64,000 nucleotides of DNA from Streptomyces sp. CB09001 (lineage in GTDB: Bacteria; Actinomycetota; Actinomycetes; Streptomycetales; Streptomycetaceae), in contig NZ_CP026730.1 of NCBI RefSeq assembly GCF_003369795.1, positions 5,943,001 through 6,007,000 on the forward strand. Direction: 5' to 3'. The translations under genes and the position numbers were made by a program. Below are positions 21,774 to 28,314 of this stretch, piece by piece (within the stretch, counting starts at the first letter, position 1; the number at the start of each line of letters is the position of its first letter). The notes under the pieces are model-generated. The model worked only from the letters and a program-made list of their open reading frames with translations. It did no database searches and was not told the origin of the DNA.

Positions 21774-22640
21774 TCAGAAGGGGTACCAGCGCACCTCGGG
21801 GTCCTCGTCCCGCAGCGACGCCACCCTGCGCTCGAACTCGGCCAGCGCCTTGGGGTTGCTCGGCGCGTGCTGCGCCACCCATGCGCAGCTCGCGGTCTCC
21901 CGGGCGCCGCGCAGCACCGCGCAGCCGTCCCACTCGCGCACGTCCCAGCCGTAGGTCGCGGTGAAGGCGTCGTACGCCTCGGCGGGCAGCCCGTAGCGGT
22001 CCCGGCTCAGCGCCATCACCACGAGGTCGTGCTCGCGCAGGTCGGCGGAGAAGGTCTCCAGGTCGATCAGGACCGGCCCGTCGGGACCGACGTGCACATT
22101 GCGGGGCAGCGCGTCCCCGTGGATCGGACCCGGCGTCAGGTGCGGGGTGAGCGCCGCGGCCGCCGACGCGAAGCCGTCCCGGCGCCCGCGCAGATACGCG
22201 GCGTCCGCGGGGTCGATCACGTCACCCGCCAGGCGCAGCCAGCGTTCCACCCCGCCCAGCAGCTCGCGGGGCGGCAGCTCGAAGGAGGAGGGGAGGGGCA
22301 GCTCGTGGACGAGCCGGAGCAGCGCGGCCACGTCCCGGGGCTCGGTGGGCCGCACCGGTTCGGGCAGCCGCCGCCACACGGTCACCGGGTGCCCGTCGAC
22401 GAACAGGGCCGTCGGCTCCGCCGCCCGCACCGCCGGGACGCCCGCCTCCTCCAGCCAGAGGGCGACGGCCAGCTCCCGGCGTGCCCGCCCGAGGAGTTCG
22501 GCGTCGCGGCCCACCTTGACCGCCAGGTCGCCCGCGGCGAACACCGCGTTCTCACCGAGGGCCAGCAGCCGCGCCTCCGACCCCGGGCCGGGCAGCACCC
22601 CCGCCGCGGCCAGCACCTCCCGCGCCCGTGCCTCGTCCAT
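21774..22640 (-). CDS. APH-family phosphotransferase
   Basis: A 288-residue kinase of the aminoglycoside/choline kinase fold with an intact active site: H174-G-D176-x4-N181 (IHGDALPRN) and Mg-binding D193 (LIDLETF). VKVGRD near 41-46 supplies the ATP Lys. The substrate is unknown; Streptomyces carry many such genes and resistance should not be assumed. It is divergent from the sugar ABC importer operon, so a role in phosphorylating an imported sugar is possible but speculative. Confidence 0.78.
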   Translation of the reverse strand: MDEARAREVLAAAGVLPGPGSEARLLALGENAVFAAGDLAVKVGRDAELLGRARRELAVALWLEEAGVPAVRAAEPTALFVDGHPVTVWRRLPEPVRPTEPRDVAALLRLVHELPLPSSFELPPRELLGGVERWLRLAGDVIDPADAAYLRGRRDGFASAAAALTPHLTPGPIHGDALPRNVHVGPDGPVLIDLETFSADLREHDLVVMALSRDRYGLPAEAYDAFTATYGWDVREWDGCAVLRGARETASCAWVAQHAPSNPKALAEFERRVASLRDEDPEVRWYPF

Positions 22641-22792
22641 CGTCCCGTGCCTCCGTGTCCATGCCGTTTCCCGCCGTCCGCCCGTCAGTGTCCCATTCGC
22701 ACAGGTGGGAGCAGGTCGGGGCCTCTTGACGGGACGCGGTCACTTCACGACCATGACCAGGCCCGTCCAAGCCGCGCAAAGGGGTTGATTAC

Positions 22793-23740
22793 GTGACATC
22801 GGTGACCGAGTCGAGAAGACCGGCACACCGCGCGCCCGGCCCGGCCGCCCCACGGGGCGCACCGGACCACGGCGCCTGGTTCCTGGTGCTGCCCGCGCTG
22901 ATCCCGATCCTGGTCCTCAGCGTCGGGCCGCTGCTCTACGGCATCCTGCTGGCGTTCACCGACGCCCAGTCGGGCCGCACGGAGCCCACCGAGTGGATCG
23001 GCGCCCTCAACTTCCAGGACCTGCTGCACGACACGCTCTTCTGGGAGTCGTTCCGGATCGGCCTGGTGTGGGCCGTCGGGGTGACCGTGCCGCAGTTCCT
23101 GCTCGCCCTCGGTCTCGCCCTGCTGCTCAACCAGAACCTCCGGCTGCGCTGGCTGGCCCGGGCCCTGGCGATCATCCCCTGGGCGATGCCCGAGGTCGTC
23201 GTCGGCATCATGTGGCGGCTGGTCTACAACGCGGACGCGGGCATCCTCAACGAGACGCTGCGCGACCTCGGCCTCGGAAACGGCCACGACTGGCTCAGCG
23301 GCCTCGGCACCGCCCTGCCCGCCGTCATCGTCGTCGGCGTGTGGGCCGGCATGCCGCAGACGACGGTCGCCCTGCTCGCCGGACTCCAGAACACGCCGCG
23401 CGAGCTGCACGAGGCGGCCGCGGTGGACGGCGCGGGAGCCTGGCGCCGCTTCCGCACGGTCACCTGGCCCGCCCTCAGACCCGTCGCACTCGCCATCACC
23501 GCGCTCAACCTCATCTGGAACTTCAACTCCTTCGCCCTGGTCTACGTGCTGACCAACGGCGGCCCCGGCGGCCGCACCCGGCTGCCCATGCTCTTCGCCT
23601 ACGAAGAGGCCTTCCGCTACGGCCAGTTCGGCTACGCGGCGGCGATGGGCTGCGTCATGGTCGCCGTGATCGCGATCCTGCTGGCCGTCTTCCTCGCCGG
23701 CCGGCTCCGCGCCGCATCCAAGGGAGGTGACGAGGCGTGA
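22793..23740 (+). CDS. Sugar ABC transporter permease (MalF/UgpA type)
   Basis: A 315-residue inner-membrane permease with about six transmembrane helices (first at about 30-50). The EAA loop ELHEAAAVDGAGAWRRFRTVTWP contacts the ATPase. Start is GTG. It is the first gene of a three-gene unit (permease, permease, lipoprotein), with a 4-bp overlap to the next gene. No ATPase gene is present; in Streptomyces such importers commonly use the shared MsiK ATPase encoded elsewhere. A TTGACG at 22726-22731 in the upstream region may be its -35. Confidence 0.88.
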   Translation: MTSVTESRRPAHRAPGPAAPRGAPDHGAWFLVLPALIPILVLSVGPLLYGILLAFTDAQSGRTEPTEWIGALNFQDLLHDTLFWESFRIGLVWAVGVTVPQFLLALGLALLLNQNLRLRWLARALAIIPWAMPEVVVGIMWRLVYNADAGILNETLRDLGLGNGHDWLSGLGTALPAVIVVGVWAGMPQTTVALLAGLQNTPRELHEAAAVDGAGAWRRFRTVTWPALRPVALAITALNLIWNFNSFALVYVLTNGGPGGRTRLPMLFAYEEAFRYGQFGYAAAMGCVMVAVIAILLAVFLAGRLRAASKGGDEA

Positions 23741-24570
23741 GAACCTCGACCGCGGCCCGCACCGGCCAGTACGCGGCACTGCTCGGCTATCTGGTCTTCC
23801 TGGCCTTCCCGTTCCTCTGGCTGATCTCCATCGCCTTCAAACCGCCGCGCGAGCTGGCCAGTCTGCACCCCACCTGGATCCCGGAGAACCCCACCCTCGA
23901 CAACTTCCGGCAGGCCTTCGACGAGCAGCCGCTGCTGCACGCCGGGCTCAACTCCCTGCTCGCCGCACTCGGCGCCGCCGTGATCGCGGTGCTCATCGCC
24001 ACCCCGATGGCGTACGTCGTGGCCCGCCGCCGCGGCCGGCTCGCCAAGGCGGCCACCGGGTGGGTCGTGGTCAGCCAGGCCTTCCCCTTCGTCCTGGTGA
24101 TCATCCCGCTGTTCCTGGTCCTCAAGAACCTCGGCCTGATCAACTCCGTCCCCGGCCTGGTCATGGTGTACGTCGTGTGGTCGCTGCCGTTCGCGCTGTG
24201 GATGCTCGCCGGATACGTCCGCGCGGTACCGCGCGAGTTGGAGGAGGCGGCCGCGGTCGACGGCGCCGGACGGCTGCGGACCCTGGTGTCGGTGACCGCG
24301 CCGCTGCTCGCGCCGGGGATCGTGGCGACGGCCCTGTTCGCCTTCATCACCGCGTGGAACGAGTTCTTCTTCGCACTGGTGCTGCTGAAGACCCCGGAGA
24401 AACAGACCCTGCCCGTGATCCTCACCCACTTCATCGGCGCCGAGGGCGTCGCCGACCTCGGACCGCTCGCCGCGGCGGCCTTCCTCGCGACCCTGCCCTC
24501 GCTGGTGGTCTTCGCGCTCATCCAGCGCCGGATCACGGGCGGCATGCTCGCCGGGGCGGTGAAGAGCTGA
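23737..24570 (+). CDS. Sugar ABC transporter permease (MalG/UgpE type)
   Basis: A 277-residue permease with six predicted helices and the EAA loop ELEEAAAVDGAGRLRTLVSVTAP. The C terminus LIQRRITGGMLAGAVKS is typical of MalG-type subunits. The GTG start overlaps the preceding permease stop by 4 bp and its stop overlaps the lipoprotein start by 1 bp (TGATG), so the three genes are translationally coupled. Confidence 0.9.
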   Translation: MRTSTAARTGQYAALLGYLVFLAFPFLWLISIAFKPPRELASLHPTWIPENPTLDNFRQAFDEQPLLHAGLNSLLAALGAAVIAVLIATPMAYVVARRRGRLAKAATGWVVVSQAFPFVLVIIPLFLVLKNLGLINSVPGLVMVYVVWSLPFALWMLAGYVRAVPRELEEAAAVDGAGRLRTLVSVTAPLLAPGIVATALFAFITAWNEFFFALVLLKTPEKQTLPVILTHFIGAEGVADLGPLAAAAFLATLPSLVVFALIQRRITGGMLAGAVKS

Positions 24571-25856
24571 TGACGCGTACGAGGATCCTCACCCTGTTCG
24601 CCTGTGCCGTCCTGCTCCTCGCGGGCTGCACGGGCGGCGGCGACGGGGCGGACGACGGCCGGATCACCCTCCGTTTCCTGTCCCTGGCCTGGCAGGACGA
24701 GTCGGTGAAGGCCAACAGGGAACTGGTGCGGGAGTGGAACGCCACGCACCCGGACGTGCGCGTCGAGTACGTGCAGGGCAGCTGGGACAGCGTCCACGAC
24801 CAACTGCTCACCTCCTTCGAGGGCGGCGAGGCACCCGACATCATCCACGACGCCTCCGACGACCTCGCCGACTTCGCCTACGGCGGCTACCTCGCCGACC
24901 TCACCGATCTGCTCCCCGCGCGGCTGCGGTCGGACATACCGCGGCACAGCTGGGAGACGGTCACCTTCGGCGACGGCGTCTACGGCGTGCCGTTCCTCCA
25001 GGAGCCGCGGGTGCTGATCGCCAACGCGACCCTGCTCAAGGAGTCCGGGGTCCGGATTCCGACCCCGGAACACCCCTGGACCTGGGCGGAGTTCCGGCAG
25101 GTGACCAAGGAGCTGAGCGGGAAGGGGAGGTACGGAGTGGCCTGGCCGCTCAAGGAGCCCGTCTCCGCCACGCTCAACCTCTCCCTGTCCACCGGCGGCC
25201 GGCTCTTCCACCGGGGTGACGACGGCAAGGTGACGGTCCGCCTCGAGGACGGCGACGAGGTGGTGCCCCGTACCGTCCACGACCAGGTCGGCACCGACCG
25301 CAGCGCCTCGCCCACCACCCTGGGCAGCGGCGGCTCCGACACCCTGCCCGGCTTCTTCGCGGGCAAGTACGCGATGGTGCCGCTCGGCTTCTCCTACCGC
25401 CAGCAGATCGAGCAGCAGGCACCCGAGGGCTTCGACTGGCAGGTGCTGCCCGCCCCGGCCGGCGCCGACGGGCTCGCCCAGGGCGTCAGCCCGCAGACCC
25501 TGTCCATCGCCGAGGACAGCCCGCACAAGAAGGAAGCCGCCGCGTTCGTCGACTTCCTGCTCCAGCCGGACAACATGGTGCGCCTCGCGCTCGGCGACTG
25601 GATGCTGCCCACCGGTGAACAGGCCCTCAAGGACCCAGCGCTGCACACGGCCGAACGGAGCTGGGCCACCGGCACCGCGCTCGCCGCCCATCTGCGCCCG
25701 GCGCCCGCGCAGTCCGTGCGGGGCTACGCCGAGTGGAAGGACAAGGTGGCCACCCCGGCGCTCCAGGAGTACTACAGCGGGGCGATCGGCATGGACGAAC
25801 TGCGCCACAGACTGGAGGAGGACGGCAACCTGGTACTCGCCCGCTACCAGCGCTGA
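24570..25856 (+). CDS. Extracellular sugar-binding lipoprotein (family 1 solute-binding protein)
   Basis: A 428-residue lipoprotein with a short signal peptide and lipobox LAGC (Cys20). The mature part is a type 2 binding protein, with FLSLAWQDESVKANRELVREWNATHPDVRVEYVQGSW and the GSGGSDTLPGFFAGKYAM region usual in oligosaccharide binders. It is the last gene of the importer unit, which is less common than having the binding protein first. The ligand cannot be told from sequence. Confidence 0.9.
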   Translation: MTRTRILTLFACAVLLLAGCTGGGDGADDGRITLRFLSLAWQDESVKANRELVREWNATHPDVRVEYVQGSWDSVHDQLLTSFEGGEAPDIIHDASDDLADFAYGGYLADLTDLLPARLRSDIPRHSWETVTFGDGVYGVPFLQEPRVLIANATLLKESGVRIPTPEHPWTWAEFRQVTKELSGKGRYGVAWPLKEPVSATLNLSLSTGGRLFHRGDDGKVTVRLEDGDEVVPRTVHDQVGTDRSASPTTLGSGGSDTLPGFFAGKYAMVPLGFSYRQQIEQQAPEGFDWQVLPAPAGADGLAQGVSPQTLSIAEDSPHKKEAAAFVDFLLQPDNMVRLALGDWMLPTGEQALKDPALHTAERSWATGTALAAHLRPAPAQSVRGYAEWKDKVATPALQEYYSGAIGMDELRHRLEEDGNLVLARYQR

Positions 25857-25869
25857 CGGCCGCCGCGCG

Positions 25870-25907
25870 AAAACGGTTTGCCGACCGGGCGCCCGCGCGC
25901 CTAACGT
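25870..25907 (+). promoter_or_regulatory. WblC/WhiB7-like promoter of the erm leader
   Basis: An AT tract AAAA (25870-25873) lies four bases upstream of TTGCCG (25878-25883). An 18-bp spacer and TAACGT (25902-25907, fitting TANNNT) follow. An AT-rich box just upstream of the -35 is the known signature of WhiB7/WblC-dependent promoters of actinobacterial antibiotic-resistance genes. The -10 ends seven bases before a GTG, implying a leaderless upstream ORF. The mgt promoter has the same arrangement. Confidence 0.6.
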
Positions 25908-25914
25908 CCCCTCC

Positions 25915-26028
25915 GTGGCAGCTTTCAACGCGATCTTCAACTCCGGTCTCGGCCGGGGCTGCACGTACTCCATCAGGATGCGTCGTGGCCCCGGAGCCCT
26001 GACCGGCCCGGGGTCCCCCCGCCGCTGA
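25915..26028 (+). CDS. Candidate regulatory upstream ORF (leader peptide) of erm, leaderless
   Basis: A 37-codon ORF beginning GTG GCA GCT TTC AAC (MAAFNAIFNSGLGRGCTYSI...). It starts right where transcription from the promoter at 25870-25907 should begin and ends 137 bp before the Erm start. It has no Shine-Dalgarno. Its last third can form a hairpin with the arms CCCCGG (25989-25994) and CCGGGG (26008-26013). With the terminator at 26111-26131 it forms a plausible ribosome-mediated attenuator in which a drug-stalled ribosome frees erm transcription. The reading frame has not been compared with homologues, so translation is inferred. Confidence 0.5.
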   Translation: MAAFNAIFNSGLGRGCTYSIRMRRGPGALTGPGSPRR

Positions 26029-26110
26029 CGCGCTCGACACGCACCACACCTCCGACACGCGTGCGGCGGGGCTGAGCCCTCGCATTCCCTTTTGCCTTCG
26101 TCTTCCGGTC

Positions 26111-26131
26111 AGGGCCTTCGGCTGCCCTTTT
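26111..26131 (+). terminator. Intrinsic terminator in the erm leader (attenuator)
   Basis: AGGGC-C-TTCG-G-CT-GCCCT forms a UUCG-capped hairpin with a two-base bulge, followed by TTTT (26128-26131) and a C/T tract. It lies 35 bp before the Erm ATG and after the leader ORF, inside the only apparent promoter-to-gene interval, so it should attenuate rather than end a gene. A second small hairpin (GGGCTGAGCCC) followed by TTTT lies about 40 bp upstream. Confidence 0.6.
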
Positions 26132-26165
26132 CCCCTCCTGTCACGGAAGACAAGGACCGCAGGCC

Positions 26166-26948
26166 ATGGCCCGCCCCACCCCGCGTGCCCGCACGCTCTC
26201 GCAGAACTTCCTCGCCGACCGCGCCACCGCCGAACGGGTCGCGCGGCTCGCCGTCCCCGACCGGGGTCGCCCGCCCCTCCTGCTCGAAGTGGGCGCCGGC
26301 GACGGTGCCCTCACCGAGCCGCTCGCCCGCCGCAGCCGCGAGCTGCACGCCTACGAGATCGACGCTCGGCTCGTCCCCGGGCTCCGCGCCCGATTCGCGC
26401 GGACCCCGCACGTCCACGTCGTCGCCGGTGACTTCCTCGCCGCCCGGCCGCCGCGCACGCCGTTCTCGGTCGCCGGGAACGTGCCCTTCTCGCGCACGGC
26501 CGACATCGTCGACTGGTGCCTGAGCACGCCCGGTCTCACCGACGCCACCCTCCTCACCCAGCTCGAGTACGCCCGCAAGCGCACCGGAGACTACGGCCGC
26601 TGGACCCTGCTCACGGTCCTGACCTGGCCGCGTCACGACTGGCGGCTGGTGGGCAGGGTGGGCCGCCACCGCTTCCGCCCGGCGCCGCGCGTCGACGCCG
26701 GCGTCCTGCGCATCCGACGCCGCCCCGCCCCGCTGCTCACCGGCGCCGCCGCCCGCCGCACCTGGGCGGACCTGGTCGAGCTGGGGTTCTCGGGCGTCGG
26801 CGGCTCGCTGCACGCGTCCCTGCGCCGCGCCCATCCGCGACGCCGGGTGGACGCGGCGTTCCGGGCCGCGCGACTGGAGCACGGCGTGCTCGTCGGCGAG
26901 GTCGCCCCCGACCGGTGGCTGCGGCTGCACGAGGAGCTGACGGCATGA
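26166..26948 (+). CDS. erm: 23S rRNA adenine-N6 methyltransferase (Erm family, Lrm/ErmO-like)
   Basis: A 260-residue Rossmann methyltransferase that, by family, methylates A2058 of 23S rRNA and confers lincosamide/macrolide (MLS) resistance. Motifs: LSQNFLAD (11-18), SAM motif I EVGAGDG (41-47), E64 (YEID), GDF (88-90) and catalytic N105-VPF (Erm-type NIPY/F). The C-terminal domain is Arg-rich as in Streptomyces Erm proteins. Pairing with a macrolide glycosyltransferase next door matches the S. lividans lrm-mgt locus, which I recall as inducible. AAGGA precedes the ATG. It is probably monomethylating like Lrm, but this is not determinable from sequence. Confidence 0.9.
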   Translation: MARPTPRARTLSQNFLADRATAERVARLAVPDRGRPPLLLEVGAGDGALTEPLARRSRELHAYEIDARLVPGLRARFARTPHVHVVAGDFLAARPPRTPFSVAGNVPFSRTADIVDWCLSTPGLTDATLLTQLEYARKRTGDYGRWTLLTVLTWPRHDWRLVGRVGRHRFRPAPRVDAGVLRIRRRPAPLLTGAAARRTWADLVELGFSGVGGSLHASLRRAHPRRRVDAAFRAARLEHGVLVGEVAPDRWLRLHEELTA

Positions 26949-26952
26949 ACCG

Positions 26953-26989
26953 AAAACAGTTGCACGAGACGTATCGTCTCGCGTACGGT
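26953..26989 (+). promoter_or_regulatory. WblC/WhiB7-like promoter of mgt with operator in the spacer
   Basis: AAAA (26953-26956), three bases, TTGCAC (26960-26965), an 18-bp spacer and TACGGT (26984-26989) repeat the layout of the erm leader promoter. The mgt ATG follows six bases after the -10, so the transcript is predicted to be leaderless. The spacer is filled by a palindrome, described separately. Confidence 0.6.
26965..26981. promoter_or_regulatory. TetR-type operator-like palindrome in the mgt promoter
   Basis: CGAGACG-TAT-CGTCTCG has perfect 7-bp arms around a 3-bp centre and lies exactly between the -35 and -10. Binding there would block RNA polymerase. The motif resembles operators of TetR-family repressors, but no regulator gene is adjacent. 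The nearest TetR-family gene in the window is cprB, whose known targets differ. Confidence 0.6.
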
Positions 26990-26995
26990 CGTCGC

Positions 26996-28201
26996 ATGAC
27001 CAGTCGCCCCGCGCACATCGCCATGTTCTCCATCGCCGCATACGGCCACGTGAACCCCAGCCTCGAGGTGATCCGCGAGCTCGTCGCGCGAGGGCACCGG
27101 GTGACGTACGCCATCCCGCCGCTCCTCGCCGAGAAGGTCGCCGAGGCGGGCGCCGAACCCAAGCTCTGGAACAGCACGCTGCCCGGCCCCGACGCCGACC
27201 CGGAGGCGTGGGGGAGCACCCTGCTGGACAACGTGGAGCCCTTCCTCGACGACGCGATCCAGGCGCTCCCGCAACTCGCCGAGGCGTACGAGGGGGACGA
27301 GCCGGACCTGGTCCTGCACGACATCGCCTCCTACCCGGCCCGCGTCCTCGGCCGCCGCTGGGACGTGCCGGTGATCTCCCTGTCGCCCTGCATGGTCGCC
27401 TGGGAGGGGTACGAGCAGGAGGTCGCCGAGCCGATGTGGGAGGAGCCGCTGAAGACCGAGCGCGGGCAGGCGTACTACGCCCGCTTCCACGCCTGGCTGG
27501 AGGAGAACGGGATCACCGACCACCCCGACCCGTTCACCGGCCGCCCCGACCGCTCCCTGGTGCTGATCCCCAAGGCGCTCCAGCCCAACGCCGACCGGGT
27601 GGACGAGAAGGCGTACACCTTCGTCGGCGCCTGCCAGGGGGACCGCACCGCCGAGGGCGACTGGACCCGTCCCGAGGGTGCGGAGAAGGTCGTCCTCGTC
27701 TCCCTCGGGTCCGCCTTCACCAAGCAGCCGGCGTTCTACCGGGAGTGCGTCCGCGCCTTCGGCGGGCTGCCCGGCTGGCACACCGTGCTCCAGGTCGGCC
27801 GGCACGTCGACCCGGCCGAGCTGGGCGACGTACCGGACAACGTCGAAGTGCGCACGTGGGTACCGCAGTTGGCGATCCTCCAGCAGGCCGACCTGTTCGT
27901 CACCCACGCGGGCGCCGGCGGCAGCCAGGAGGGACTGGCGACCGCCACGCCGATGATCGCCGTACCGCAGGCGGCGGACCAGTTCGGCAACGCCGACATG
28001 CTCCAGGGCCTCGGCGTCGCCCGCAGTCTTCCGACCGAGGAGGCCGACGCCGAGGCGCTGCGCACCGCCGCCCTCGCCCTGGTCGAGGACGCGGAGGTGG
28101 CGGGGCGCCTGAGTGAGATCCAGGCACGGATGGCCGAGGAGGGCGGCACCCGGCGGGCCGCCGACCTCATCGAGGCCGAACTGGCCGCCGCGCGCGGCTG
28201 A
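26996..28201 (+). CDS. mgt: Macrolide glycosyltransferase (Mgt/OleD type, GT1)
   Basis: A 401-residue GT-B enzyme that transfers glucose from UDP-glucose to macrolides, inactivating them. It begins MTSRPAHIAMFSIAAYGHVNPSLEVIRELVARGH, matching S. lividans Mgt. The donor-binding signature THAGAGGSQEGLATATPMIAVPQAADQ (from H304) is present, as is the acceptor His in the AYGHVNP segment. The ATG at 26996 is chosen from homologues and from the promoter six bases upstream. An alternative in-frame ATG at 26945 overlaps the erm stop (ATGA) and would add 17 residues if translated from an erm read-through transcript. Confidence 0.93.
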   Translation: MTSRPAHIAMFSIAAYGHVNPSLEVIRELVARGHRVTYAIPPLLAEKVAEAGAEPKLWNSTLPGPDADPEAWGSTLLDNVEPFLDDAIQALPQLAEAYEGDEPDLVLHDIASYPARVLGRRWDVPVISLSPCMVAWEGYEQEVAEPMWEEPLKTERGQAYYARFHAWLEENGITDHPDPFTGRPDRSLVLIPKALQPNADRVDEKAYTFVGACQGDRTAEGDWTRPEGAEKVVLVSLGSAFTKQPAFYRECVRAFGGLPGWHTVLQVGRHVDPAELGDVPDNVEVRTWVPQLAILQQADLFVTHAGAGGSQEGLATATPMIAVPQAADQFGNADMLQGLGVARSLPTEEADAEALRTAALALVEDAEVAGRLSEIQARMAEEGGTRRAADLIEAELAAARG

Positions 28202-28245
28202 CCCGGGCGGCACCCGGCCGGGACGGCGCGCGCTCCGGCACACAC

Positions 28246-28286
28246 CGAAGGGCCCGTCGGTTCCCCCGGAACCGACGGGCCCTTCG
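28246..28286. terminator. Bidirectional terminator hairpin between mgt and the MMPL gene
   Basis: A perfect 19-bp stem (CGAAGGGCCCGTCGGTTCC and its complement) with a CCC loop lies between two convergent genes. T-tracts are short, as is common in Streptomyces, but stem length and position make a shared terminator likely. Confidence 0.8.
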
Positions 28287-28314
28287 GCCGTGGTGGCGTG
28301 CAGGCCGGAGCCGG

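Noticed and set aside
26945..26995. Use of the ATG overlapping the erm stop as the primary mgt start
   Set aside because: Homologues start at the later ATG and a promoter ends six bases before it. It is kept only as a possible alternative start on read-through transcripts.
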